Source of the DNA: Circinella minor
Taxonomy: Eukaryota; Mucoromycota; Mucoromycetes; Mucorales; Lichtheimiaceae
Assembly (NCBI GenBank): GCA_016758965.1
Contig: JAEPRB010000024.1
Coordinates: 236,010 to 300,009 of the forward strand
Reading direction: 5' to 3'
Length of the DNA: 64,000 nt
Part shown: positions 1 through 11,534 of the stretch, piece by piece
Layout of the letters: every line of letters begins with the position of its first letter
How positions within the stretch are numbered: the stretch's first letter is position 1
Position numbers and translations under genes: made by a program
The notes under the pieces: generated by a model
What the model was told of the DNA's origin: nothing
The model's database searches: none
What the model saw: the letters and a program-made list of their open reading frames with translations, nothing else

Positions 1-2122
1 GCTATTATAATTAACTTTTATAGGTCTAGCAAAAGCCTCTTCATGTTGATGACGATCTGACGGGGATAATATAGAAGTTGGAGTGGAGGGTAATGATGAA
101 ATTTGTTTTTGTTCTTGTTCTTGGTCTTGGTCGTGTTTTGCCACTGCTATCGTTAGAGGTTCTGTGTTACTAGTCACTAATGCACCACATGAGGATGCAG
201 CCGTGGTTTCACCATGATCACTTGTATTATTATTACTATTAGAGAGCATTATGGATGAACAAGGCTTGAGCCAAGGATGAAACAAAATGAGATCGAGAGA
301 TGCACGCGCATTACCCGGAGCTAACATGCGGCGAAGTAAATCTTTTGCATCTGTGTATGTACAAATGTTTTGTTGTTTGATGAGAATTTAGTTAAGTTTA
401 CTTTCTTTGTAACTAGCATGTGATTTAGAAAAATTATGTGAATATATATAAAAAGAAGAAAGAGCCTTACCATCAGACAATTGTTGAGGAATACTGAAAT
501 CCCCATACATCATCTTGCTAAAAAGCTTACGATCATTCACTGCGTTGAATGGATACTTCCCTACAAGCATTCGGTACAAAATAATCCCCATAACCCATAC
601 ATCTGCTAAACTTTGATTATAGACACCGCATGGAAGTTCAGGGGGAAGATACTGTGAATTTCTATACTTCAAAAAAAAGACATTAGTTGAAAGAAGTATA
701 TTATACGTAATATAGTTTAGAATATATATATTAATAGTACATTACCCACTAAATCGCCAATATTCATCACTAATTTTATTATCATCTTCTGTGTGTCTCG
801 TAATAATTCGGATTGAACGCACGTTATCATGATCGTCGAACAATATCTCTGTTCGGGCATTTTGATCATGTTTTTGTTGCTTGGATGCTGCATTAACAAT
901 ACGAGCAAGTTTGAGTTGGCATCGGACTTCGTCACCAATTAGCATATCATCATGAGGTGCGTCGGGCATTTCGGTAAACCATGTTGTTGGAGATTGGTAC
1001 ATGGTATTAGATGAATTAGAAAATACAGAAGAAGATGAAGGTACAGAAAAAGAAGAAGAGGAAACGTCAGAAACTCGTACGCTAGATGGCGGTGGGTAAT
1101 GTTCAGTCGAGCTACGTATTATCGATGTATCCAATGTCTCTCCTTCTTCAGGTATCGTATATAAATGTCGTCCTTCAATAACACCGGTTGTTGCTGATAT
1201 TGATTGACAACGATATGAATGTGAAAAATTAAAAGATGTAGATGATACAGTTGATAAAGGATCGGTAGTATTATTAGAGATAGTATTATTATTAGCAGTG
1301 CTAAGCTATAAAAAACAAAAAAGAAAGAAAGAAAGAAAAAAGGTTAATGATTTGAAGTGAAAGTAAGAAAGTGGCGTGAGTAGATGACTCGGCAAAAAAT
1401 TAGAACAAAGAAAAGGGGAAATTAAAGAAGAATATATTTCTTTTTCGGTTTTTTTTTTTTTTGGGGGGGGGGGGAGGGAAGATAAAATAATCATTTTACT
1501 GAACAGGAAACACCGCACCAAATAATCAAGAAATAAATGTTTTGGCATTTACAATATGTTCCCGGTCATGCCGTTGTTAATAGAAAGAATGCATACAAAT
1601 ATGCACAATCATGTTGGTCTGAGCAGCAGATTTTAGTAATAAAGTATAAAAGCAATACCAAAAAAGAAAAAAAAAAGACTTCTTTTGCTTTTTTGTTCAC
1701 ATTTGTCCGAAAATAAAGAAGTGATAATAGAAAAACTACTAATATATGTTAATATATACATAATAAAAAGATAGATTACAAACCTTTTCTGTCAAAGATG
1801 TCGAATGCTCAGCACTTGAACTAATGTTATCAATATTATTAATATTATTAATATTATTATTATTATTAAAATTAGCTGTGGTATTGTCATTAGCTGTTGT
1901 ACTGGAAGGGGGGGAATCAACAGCTGGTAATGGTGGGAATTCTGGAGATAATGTTCGCCAGTCACGTCCTTTTTTACCAGTGAATTGTTGATTACCGTTC
2001 TTGGTATTATCATTCTTATTATCATGTTTACACTTTGATAAAATCTTTTGTATGTTATTTCGTAAGCGATTAAAAATGCTGGTACTACGCTGTTGCTGTT
2101 GTTGTCGCTCATGGCGCGGCAT
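1..2122 (-). CDS. Tribbles-like kinase-fold protein, 3'-incomplete
   Basis: Exons 2122-1784, 1305-746, 661-471 and 350 to beyond the left edge join in frame (about 480 residues visible, no stop). The last part is a clear kinase C-lobe: YLPPELP (APE position), DVWVMGIILYRMLVGKYPF (helix F and G start), LFSKMMYGDFSIPQQLSDDA, then DLLRRML and FHPWLKP. This spacing and wording resembles Tribbles pseudokinases. The stretch QLKLARIV (about residues 243-250) can be aligned with the Tribbles catalytic-loop remnant. No glycine-rich loop, VAIK lysine, HRD or DFG is visible upstream; residues 1-230 are Asn/Ser/Thr-rich low-complexity sequence. An alternative ATG lies ten codons upstream at 2152. Tribbles proteins act as scaffolds for ubiquitin ligases and kinases; that role is inferred here. 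It could instead be a degenerate CAMK-group kinase. Confidence 0.72.
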
Positions 2123-2984
2123 ACTATTATTACTATATGTATTACAAAACAATGACTCGTCGTTATTGTTGAGATATTATATATTGAAATTGAAAGAATA
2201 AATAAAAAACAAAATATTCGTCGTCCTCAGCGGCGGCGGCGGTGGCGTCTCCCCGTTATTATATAAATATTATTAAAACTCGAATATTAAAATGTACAGT
2301 AATAAGAAGGTCTGTTTAGCGTTGACTGTCTGCACAAAAAAAAGTGTGTACAACAGGAAAGAAGAAGAAGAAGAAGAAGAAGAAGAAATACTTTAGACAT
2401 TTTGATATGGCTCCTATGACTACCATCGTTATATGCAACATGTAGCCATGCGAGACCCATTGACATATATAGAAATTCAACATCAAAGCAGCGGGTGAAC
2501 CGGATCTTCTCTTCCTTCCCCCTTTCCGAACCAAAATCTCCTTGTTGTTAACTGAAACTTATTATTGTTGTTATTTGGCTCATCAATCTACCTACAACAC
2601 CTTTTACTACTATTAAGACCGAATTATATAATATGCATGTAAAGTATATTGTATATCACAAGTGCTTTATCCACACATTCACTCTGTTTACTAATACAAC
2701 GAACATGGTGATGAAATATAAATACTTCTTTCTTTTTGATATTACGTAGAAGAAACTAGTCTTCTCCGTTTATTTTACTTTACTTAATTTTTTATTATTA
2801 TATTTGCAAAAAAAACAATTATTATAACAATTATTATCATGCTTGTAAAAAAAGAATATACTATTTTTATACATAATAAACAATCAAAAAAAATATGGAA
2901 AATGAAACATTATTATTATTATCTGCTGATTAAAATAATCACAGAAATTATCAGTGATTAATTGATTATTGTTCAGTGGCAAAG

Positions 2985-3016
<32 letters not shown>

Positions 3017-4729
3017 CATCACTGACGTAAATTACTTGATCATAAATAATCTTGGATTTCTATTTTATTTCTTTCTTTCCCCCCTTTTCTTTATTTTTAT
3101 TTTTTACTCCTGCATTTTACACTTGTTAAGAAAATGATAGACGTTATTATTATTACTATTACTTTTAAAAATATAAATTGGTTTCTTTATAGCTTTTTCT
3201 TTTTCTTATTTCTCCGTATTTATATTTATTTCCATGCAACTTTAGTAATTGCTCCTTTGAATCAATTGTTTAATAATCAAACAATAATATATACGTACGT
3301 ACATGTGTAAAATATGTTTCAGCTATTCTTAATATTGGAAAAGGTTTATCATTTATTTTTATAATATGAGTTCATAATTATTATATTAATTATGATATTT
3401 ATTAAGTCTTTTCTTGATGACATATTATATATGATAGTCTCAATATCCCTTCATCAGTTGCCATTCAAATATGATACGTATGTAAATATATTATTGCGTA
3501 TTGTTTTCCCTTGTTGTCATAATAATATGTATATATAAATAGTCCATATATTACTTAGCCTTTATTATAGTTAATTATTAATATATGTATCACGTCATAT
3601 CAACTCATTGTTCGAATAAAAAATATGTACTTAGTAACAGAATGAAGAGCACGAACAAAGAACAAAAATAATCTTGTTTTTATACGTACGTATGTCAAAA
3701 ACAAACCTTGTTACAGTACATATGTTTTTTTATTCATATAACATATACATCTGATAAACAATTATTGATAATGATTGATGGATTGTGAAAATCATATTTC
3801 TCTCCGTTTGCCACTTTTGCCACTTTTGCTTTTTAAAAGACACAACAATCAATGATATTATATTATTTTTGACAAGAAGATAGGTCGACTATCTTAAAAA
3901 AGGCTAGAACTACATTAAAAAGGGTAATTTTAAATTAATTGACTGGTACGTAGATCTATTCTTGGCATATCATTTCAATTGTTTTATACACAGTTAGTTA
4001 CAAAAAAATTATATATGTCTAGCACTTTTTACCCCTTTTTTTTCTTCCTATATACAATCCTAGATCATGGGACATGAGATTATAACATTATATATACGCC
4101 TTGCATATACTTTAAATTCATTGGATAGAAAAAAATCGTAAAATTATGTATTTACAGTATAACATTATGTTGATACTATCTAATTATAAACAATAAAAAA
4201 AAGATAATAAATAAGGACGAGCTCTTTTTACTTGTTCGATCGACATACTGGTCCCTATTAGAAATATAATTTCATATAATAAGTTCTCCTTACATAATAT
4301 ATTACTTTCTTTATGTACGTACTAAGCATCTGTGAACTTCATTTTATTATGATACTGGATCGTTTTTTAGTATCATTATTGGTGTACACCTATTATAACC
4401 CCGAGTCAGGTCTTTGTCAATGATAACAAGTGATAATTAACAAAAGGGCCATTTATTAAGACAATTTTTCTTCTCCTTAATTCTTTCAAAGTAGCCAATC
4501 TTTTTTATGTTTTGTAATATTCCTTCATTAGCCATTTCTTGAGATATTCCATAGAATTCTGACCAGTTTGTAGCATTCTACGTATAACGTATTTTACATA
4601 CAGTTTATTAGTAGTGATTTTTTTACTAGATTATAGAACAATTAGTACTAGTAGCACTGATTAATAGTAAAACAATGACTATAATATGCTGTTGTTGTGT
4701 GTACATATTAATTTTTAATATATAGAATA
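2123..4729. other. Gene-poor AT-rich intergenic stretch
   Basis: No coding region is supported. The stretch holds GAA and GGC trinucleotide runs (about 2230 and 2360-2388), a poly(A) tract near 2983-3014, many TAT/ATT runs and short TACGTACGTA-type palindromes. The first 200 bp next to the kinase-like gene probably contain its promoter. Confidence 0.5.
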
Positions 4730-5455
4730 CCGTCACCGCTCGCTATAACGATATTCGATATAACGATATTTCGATATAACGATAGGGTTTTGGAGTCCAA
4801 AACTGATTAAGCAGAGAAATATCGCTAATTTTATATAATGATACCCGATAGGGTTTCAGCAAAAATATTGGTATATCGAGCGAACAAATAATATATTTAT
4901 ATTTCAAAAAAGTAAACAATAGTAGTTGCTGGACATTTTTTGATTTTATTTGTCATGAGTTTAATGATTTGAACATTAAATTTATCTTAAACCGTTCCTT
5001 ATGACAATCCAGCTTTGCTTTTCGTTCACTGTGAAAAGCCAACTTCTCATTTGCTATTTGACATGGCTTTATAAAGAATAAGCAGTTTTTGGGTCTTAAT
5101 AAGTACGCGCATTTTTTTCCTATGAGCCATCAGCATTAATTATATGTGATGATCTGGTTCTAATTTAATTAGAACTAATACGAAAAGACATATTTAATAA
5201 AAAGAAACTATGCAAGAGAAAAAATAATCATTATATTATTATAGCTTATATACAGTATGAACAATATAATGTTCTAGATCTTTCTTATTTTTGCAAGACA
5301 TATCGATACAAATAAGGTCAAGTACATAATATGGATAGGATTTACCCGACCATTATAGCTCAGATCAAGAAGTCGTTATAGCGATACGTAATTCGATATA
5401 CGTAACGATGCTCTTTTGGTCTCACGGGGTATATCGTTATAGCGAGCGGTGACGA
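4730..5455. mobile_element. Non-autonomous pogo/Tigger-like DNA transposon (726 bp)
   Basis: The ends are perfect 24-bp inverted repeats at 4731-4754 and 5431-5454, beginning CGTCACCGCTCGCTATAACG. TA dinucleotides flank them at 4728-4729 and 5456-5457, giving the TA duplication expected of Tc1/mariner/pogo elements. Subterminal CGATATAACGATA repeats sit inside the left end and diverged versions inside the right end; Tigger/pogo elements commonly have such transposase-binding iterations. On the minus strand around 5120-4960 a broken frame reads like a helix-turn-helix start (TQKLLILYKAMSNSK, stop, EKLAFHSERKAKLD), possibly a transposase remnant. There is no DDE-coding frame, so any movement would need a transposase in trans. 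Confidence 0.8.
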
Positions 5456-6518
5456 TAAATTTTAGGAGCTACATTCTATACGAATCTTTATTGAAACGTA
5501 ATACAGTATGGGAGAAGTATTAATAAGCTATTTGTAATTTAATATAATGTAAGTGTACCGTTAGGCTTTTTTTTATTAGTAATAATAGTCATTTTTCTAT
5601 CTTATCACTTCAAAATATCTTTTATTTTTTCTTAAAGCGTAGCATAATAGGGAGGACTATTTAATAGTATTTGTAGTATCATTAATGATTAGGATAATAC
5701 CAAGGAGACACTTGTCAGGTTATTAAAGTTTTGTTGATTTTCCTTAGCATGTAGCATAACCTCTATATTTGATCTACTTTAACAATATAATAAATTTAAC
5801 AAAACTTGACTTTTCTAAATCAATGCATCCATTTAGCAAGTATGATGTAGCACGTGTCACTTGTCAAAATGTGATTTACTCCTCTTCTTGTCAACAAATG
5901 TCATCACTTTTAATTCTCCATTGCATGAATCTGCTTAATATGTAGCAAAAGACGATATTGACATATTTAATCTAGACATTGCTGCATAAACTGTTAAATG
6001 GTAATTTACAGTGACATAAAATCAAGAGAGAGACTATAGATTCGTAATAGACACAACAATATTATATCCATGGAATATAACTAGGGAAATACTACGTCGA
6101 TATGTAATAATAGAATATACATGTTTTAAAGTACCATTTGGTATGAATTTAATACACAAAAGCAATCATTATCATTTTGTACTTGTAGTGAAATATAAAA
6201 TTAGTTGTTCGGTCAGATTGTATGTATTCTTAAGAATAGTTATTCGTCGTTCATATCAAAATATTCTTCGTAAAGATGCACACCAGTTAACACAAAGTTT
6301 ATCATCTTTACCGAAATTATTTCTTTTACGTATTAAAAAATGTCATCATTAAAAAAGTACAAACTTATTCATTATATGTTTTGATATTGATAATAATAAC
6401 AATAATATACCATAAAACTTTATATACTTTTTGTTTCTTTTTTTTATACAAATTATCTACATGATTTCTTTGAAGGTTGGGAAAGCATAGAAGGGGAGTG
6501 GGGAAGGAGAATCTTTTA
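5456..6518. other. Intergenic stretch downstream of the zf-HIT gene
   Basis: I see no supported gene. The only longer frame, a 69-codon plus-strand frame at 6143-6352, is basic and shows no recognisable motif. The 100-200 bp before 6519 probably hold the 3' UTR of the minus-strand zf-HIT gene. Confidence 0.4.
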
Positions 6519-7882
6519 CTATAATACATCGGTAATTTTGGGTTTGTTCTGTTTTTGTTGCATTTCTATAGCCTGTTCTGCTATTTTGCGTTGACGATCA
6601 AAAGCTTGCTCTTCTAACAATAACCGTTCTCTTTCAGCCATCGCCAATAATTTCATCCGCTCCAAACCATGATTTTTAGAAATATAAACAGCGTATGCCA
6701 AATAAAAATATGCTTTCCGTGCTGCCAAGAAACAGGACTTTCTAGTTGTCTTGTCGACTTTCTTGGTACCTGCCTCAAGTAATTTCCAAAGATCACCTAT
6801 CGCTCGTATCAATGCGTCTTGTTTTTCCAAAACTAATAAGGAATCATCTAAAAGCACAAGCATTAAACTCGTCCGTCTACTCATATTGTTACTTGTTGAA
6901 TCCTCTTCCTCATAATCCAATATATCATTCACAAGATCGTAAAGTACTTCTGTTGGGTTTCCATACGCATATCCAGATGTGGATGAAAAAAGAGTAGATT
7001 TGGACAATTTCGATACCACGGAAAGAGTATCCTTGACCTCTTCACGTATATCACCAAGGAAATGTCGCATCACATAACAATATACCATCGTAGTATGCAT
7101 CAAACTCCATATCAAATCAGATTCAAGTCCCGGTGGCGATTTTGGTTTCATCATGGCTTCAAGATCAGGTAAGGGAGTTGGTAATTTAGGCATAACACTT
7201 CTTTCTTCTTCTTCGTGATCTTCATCTTGCAGTATTATTTTGACTTTTTTGTTAAATCCATTATTTTCTTCTTTCCACCATGGATGATATTCTGGTAAGG
7301 GTATGTTGCTATCGTCGCCATTTTCATGGTGATGTTGTAATAATGATTCAAATTCTTTACGCTCTTCTTCCGATAATAAAGCCCATATGGCATCTTCATC
7401 TGCGTTATCGAGATCAATATTCGCAAAACGTTCATGTAAATCATCCACATCTTCTTCTTCGTCTTCGTCTTCGTCAGTGCCTGATTTTGTTGCTTGTTGG
7501 TCATTTTCAGCTTCAAAACGTCGTAATAACTGCAACATATTCTGTTTATCTTCTTCACTTGTTCCACGCGATCGAATCTCTTCAGTAATACTGTCTTTGT
7601 AAAATGATTCTGTACAATCAGCATGTTGTATATCCTTATAACAGCCTAGAGAACAGTAACGTAGATTACAACGTGGGCAAACATAGTTGGCAAATTGTTT
7701 TTGACAACTAGCATAAAAAAAAAGGAAGGTTATTACGATCGCGATCGTCTATAATTATTGTTATTGTTGTTATAAGTCATACAAGCTAATAAGTATACTT
7801 ACATATTACAGAGGGATTGATCATTGGTCTGTAATTCCTCTTCATTAGAATCATCGCCATCAATAATGCGAATAGTTGGCAT
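6519..7882 (-). CDS. ZNHIT2: zf-HIT domain protein, ZNHIT2-like
   Basis: Two exons, 7882-7803 and 7707-6519, join in phase 2 to give 422 residues. Residues 25-58 form a complete treble-clef HIT zinc finger: CNIC, then CPRC, YCSLGCY, H and a final C (C-x2-C, C-x2-C, YC-x3-C, H-x3-C). The finger is split by the intron after its second residue pair. After it come acidic runs, a conserved-looking ALLSEEERKEFESLL segment, a PWW motif (HPWWKEE) and a helical C-terminal half rich in Lys/Gln. This layout fits ZNHIT2, a cofactor that links RUVBL1/2 and the R2TP chaperone to U5 snRNP assembly; that function is from the family. It is divergently transcribed from the SR-protein gene 197 bp away. Other HIT-finger proteins (ZNHIT3, ZNHIT6) are less likely because the finger is at the N-terminus of a longer acidic protein. 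Confidence 0.85.
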
Positions 7883-8079
7883 ATTTCTCTACTTGTGTTG
7901 CCAGGAGCAGAGAGAAACTTTAAATATATATGCACGGAATAAGAATTCCAAAGTGATAGAAAGAAAAAAAAGCTTATTCGGAGTTCTAGTTTAGTCCATT
8001 TAAAATCGATGGCTACGCCAAAAACTGCGGTTCGATTTCTTCCTTACATTTTTTTTTGTTAAAACTAAAGATATTAGCA
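7883..8079. promoter_or_regulatory. Shared divergent promoter, zf-HIT gene and SR-protein gene
   Basis: Only 197 bp separate the two start codons (7882 minus, 8080 plus), so both promoters and 5' UTRs must lie here or overlap. The interval is AT-rich with A/T homopolymers and no clear TATA box. A TTAG just before 8080 could also be a splice acceptor of a 5' UTR intron. Confidence 0.6.
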
Positions 8080-8859
8080 ATGAAAACGACATTATTTGTA
8101 GCTGGTTTCGGTTCGCGAACGCGCGCTCGTGATCTTGCCTATGAATTTGAAAGGTAGATTGAATATATTTTCATTCAAAAGAAGGAGGAATAATAAAAGA
8201 GGAGAACTGGACATATTTACTGATTCATAAAAAATTAAATTGAAACACACTTGAATATAGATATGGTCGACTCGTACGTTGCGACATTCCTGCACCAAAA
8301 AGTTATTCATCCAAGCCATATGCATTCGTTGAATTTGAGGATACTCGTGATGCAGAAGATGCTTTCAACGAAATGCATGGTAGACGCGTTGATGGATATA
8401 CAATCAGTGTCCAGGTAAGTTTTTTTTTGTTAAATAGCTACAGGGACCTGAAGTAATGAAAAAAAAAAGCAATGTGTATTTAAAAGGAGGGGGGCTGTGC
8501 GTGAGGAAGGCGTCACCAAGGTGAATTCGTTTTGGTTTCTTTATTGTTGCTTTTGTTAATGCTCTCAAAAAATAAATAAATAAATCTAGTGGGCTAGAAA
8601 TGCACCCAGACAATCTTGGCGTTATGATCGTTCTCCTCGTCAACCTTCTTATCGTGGTAGAAGTTATAGTCGTTCCCGTAGTCCACCCCCACGTCGTGGT
8701 CGGTCACCTTCTCCTCGTCCTTACCGTTCCCCTCCACGATACCAATCGCGTTCTCGTTCTCCACCGCTCAGACGTAGTGAATCTGCTCGATCGCGCTCAC
8801 CAGTTCCCCGTCCTGAATCCCTATCTCTTTCACCAAGACCCTCTTCACCTCCAAGTTAA
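8080..8859 (+). CDS. srp1: SR splicing factor, Srp1-type (RRM plus RS tail)
   Basis: Three exons, 8080-8153, 8261-8414 and 8590-8859, give 165 residues. Residues 4-75 are an RRM: RNP2 is TLFVAGFG and RNP1 is YAFVEFEDT, with [20 protein letters not shown] between them. The wording is close to fission yeast Srp1 ([20 protein letters not shown] as I recall it). The C-terminus is a dense RS domain with repeated [10 protein letters not shown] and SPRP units. SR proteins bind exonic enhancers and promote spliceosome assembly, and their RS tails are phosphorylated by SRPK/Clk kinases; this is family knowledge. Both introns begin GT and end TAG, and the second (175 bp) contains a pyrimidine-poor, purine-rich middle. 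The gene is divergent from a ZNHIT2-like gene. Confidence 0.93.
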
Positions 8860-9410
8860 AAAAAAAGTAAGGTGATTGCGCACGGTTCATTACAAACATA
8901 AAAACCAATAATTACTAGTATAAAAAAAACAAGACAAAAAAATGAAAGGAAAAAGGATTTGTATAGGATGTAGTGTATATAAGTAACATGTTTCATGGTG
9001 TGGAAATTATATACACACCCCCTCTTTTATAACCTTTTTTATATTATATTCTGGTAGTCTTCTTTTTTTATCGGGACAACGGAATTGAATAGTTAAAACA
9101 AAAAATCAGAATACCATCATCATCATCATATACATACATTCACACAAAATATCATCTTGTACGGCCCACATACAAAGAAAAACCATTAAAAAACGAACTT
9201 TTTTCTATATACACACTTTATATACAACCTTATTTTCTTCTATTATTTCCTCTTTTCCTGTCAACTCTTTTAACGATATTATCGAACGAATAACGAAAAA
9301 TGAACAACCAGTCTTTTTTACTCACAGACATATATATGTATATATTATTACAAAAATGGTCCGTTTTACTATATATTTATATATTATACAAAACTATCAT
9401 TACACGCTTT
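8860..9410. other. Convergent intergenic region (3' ends of SR and hydrolase genes)
   Basis: This 551-bp stretch lies between two convergent genes and holds both 3' UTRs. It contains CATCATCAT runs and several AT-rich blocks that could serve as polyadenylation signals. No gene is seen. Confidence 0.5.
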
Positions 9411-11107
9411 CTATAACTTGGCAACAGTATCGATAACAGGGGAAGCAAGGACTCGGTTTACGATCTTTGCGATATGGGGTGCTTGTTTTTTTAAAAAAAG
9501 AAAAAAAAACATACATGTTAGTAAAAGGTTATGTTATGAATTTATGTTACTATTCTCTTTTTGTTGTTGTTGTTGTTGTTGTTGTAAGGTAATGTAATAT
9601 AGATATAGGTAGATACGTGTGCATAAATATATGGAAATTAGCTTACCCATTCCCTTTGGATTTTCGTTTGGTACCATATGAGTACCTTCTATATGCTCAA
9701 CTGTGATTAATGGGGACTTGCTGGTAATGTCAGTGACGTGTTCCGGTAATAAGCTATATATTTATTATTTTTGGATGAATTGTTAATTATCAGTTAAGAT
9801 TGATAAATGTCAAAGTAAAATTATATAACTCACAAAGGTGATCCAAAAGCGTAAATCATATGGACTGGAATGGAGAGTGTTGGAAGGGAGCGATAACCTG
9901 TTGTTCGTGCATAAGATTGGATATCAAAGAGGTGCTAGATATGATAGAGTAAATATAATAAGTCAATGTTATCGCTTAGATTCATCATTTTCACAAATAT
10001 TCATATCAACAATATTTAAATAACTTACAAACTCTTGGGTTTTGGGACATTTTAGTGTATATTTCCCATCAGGAGTTTCATACATGCCATAATCGATATA
10101 AAGATTCAGTACTTCTGGATCAAACTTTTTCCAAAATGGACGTGGTGAAAGTTTTTGAAAGCATTCTTCGCTGCATTATAATTTATACATCCAATAATTA
10201 GTATATATAGGCCTTTTCTCTCTATTTAATACATTTATACATCTCACGCAAACTCCCCTACCCTCGCTTTATGATTAAGACCAAGAAAAATGTACCGATT
10301 AGCCCAAGTATCTCTACGATTCTTGGATGACATAGTAGGATATTGTGCACGTATTTCCACATCATCAATATTACCACCAATGACTGGCTCAATCAAGCAT
10401 AATCCATCAAAAGTTTTAGGGAAGAAGAATTCGCATACAAGCCTATTATTATAGATTATGTTGGAAATATGTAATAGAACAGGAAAGAAGAAAGCACAAA
10501 AGTGATCAGATTGTTTATCCATGTATCTCTTTTAATATTTTCTCTTGTATTAGGTATACCTACATTGAAGTAGCACCAAAACTATGTCCCACACCAATGA
10601 ACTTATCATAACCAATATTTAATTCGAATGTATCAATAACTTGTTTGGTATCCATCACATTATCGAACCAATTGTCTATTTTTTTTTTATAAGCAAAAAT
10701 AATTTAATTTCACAAAAGTTAGACTTTTTTTTTCTCCTTCATCCTCCCGTGGGGTAATAATAGAATAAACTAATATCGAAAAAAAAAAGCTTACAACGAT
10801 CAAGAAAAGTTCCGTCGTTAAGTCTTGCAGAGTCACCATGGTTACGTGCTTCCCAGGCAACAAACTCAATATCAATGGTATCAAAATGAGATTGACTTCT
10901 CAAGTGATTCAAAAAGTGCCTCATGAGAGGATGAAGTGTTTCTTTATTAAAACCGTTCGAGTGTGACCACAAAAATGCATATTTTTGTGTTGTAGCCTTT
11001 GGAGCGGGGAACACATGCTTTTCAACAGCAAGCTTTTGTACTTTATAACCGTGAGTAGCTTGGTGAACTGGAATTACTCTAGATAATGTAGGAATGAGTC
11101 GTGGCAT
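9411..11107 (-). CDS. Alpha/beta hydrolase, Lpx1-like, with peroxisomal PTS1 signal
   Basis: Seven exons, 11107-10795, 10675-10564, 10442-10296, 10170-10029, 9934-9834, 9753-9647 and 9481-9411, join in frame to 330 residues. The nucleophile elbow is GHSFG (in FIGVGHSFGATSM). It is followed by LCEFFFPKTFDGLCLIEPVI-type sequence typical of the fungal family that includes yeast peroxisomal lipase Lpx1 and AKT2/AFT1 hydrolases. A late GTHMVPNENP holds the likely catalytic histidine. The protein ends AKL, a canonical type-1 peroxisomal targeting signal. The donor of exon 3 was chosen at GTACAT (10295) because it gives WANREECFQKL, as in the family; a later GTGAGA donor would insert a longer segment. 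The likely role is ester or lipid hydrolysis in the peroxisome; the substrate is unknown. Confidence 0.85.
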
Positions 11108-11534
11108 GATGTGTTTATTTTCTTTGAGATCAAAAGACAGGTTAATGAAAGAAAAAAGGGAGGAAAAACCTTACTCATCTTTTATTTCATATGTGAAAGA
11201 TGATCGCGTAAAACAATTCATCCGGTCGATATTAAATTCTCACGTAATTTTAAACATTTAATCTTTTGAAGTTTCCCAGCAATCAGTTGCTTTAGAAGTT
11301 GAATAATGCATATATAATTATGAAGATAAAAATAATAATAAAAATACAGAAATATAATAATACTAATGATAATAATGATAATAGTGATAAAGTAATGATA
11401 TGAAGAGAATGAAGAGATGAAGATACTGGATATGCAAATATTATAAATAATATAATAAAATATAATGGAGGATTGAATGTCATTTAAAGGTTGGGTAAAA
11501 CAAATAAATATCTATAATAATAAAACGAACTTCA
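11108..11534. other. Intergenic: hydrolase promoter and arrestin 3' UTR
   Basis: A 427-bp stretch between two minus-strand genes. It contains AT-rich TAAT/GATAATAAT runs around 11330-11410. It should hold the promoter of the hydrolase gene (start 11107) and the 3' UTR of the arrestin gene. Confidence 0.5.

Noticed and set aside
10244..10522. Longer exon 3 of the hydrolase using the GTGAGA donor
   Set aside because: It inserts YIFLGLNHKARVGEFA into a conserved WANREE-type junction; the GTACAT donor fits the family better.
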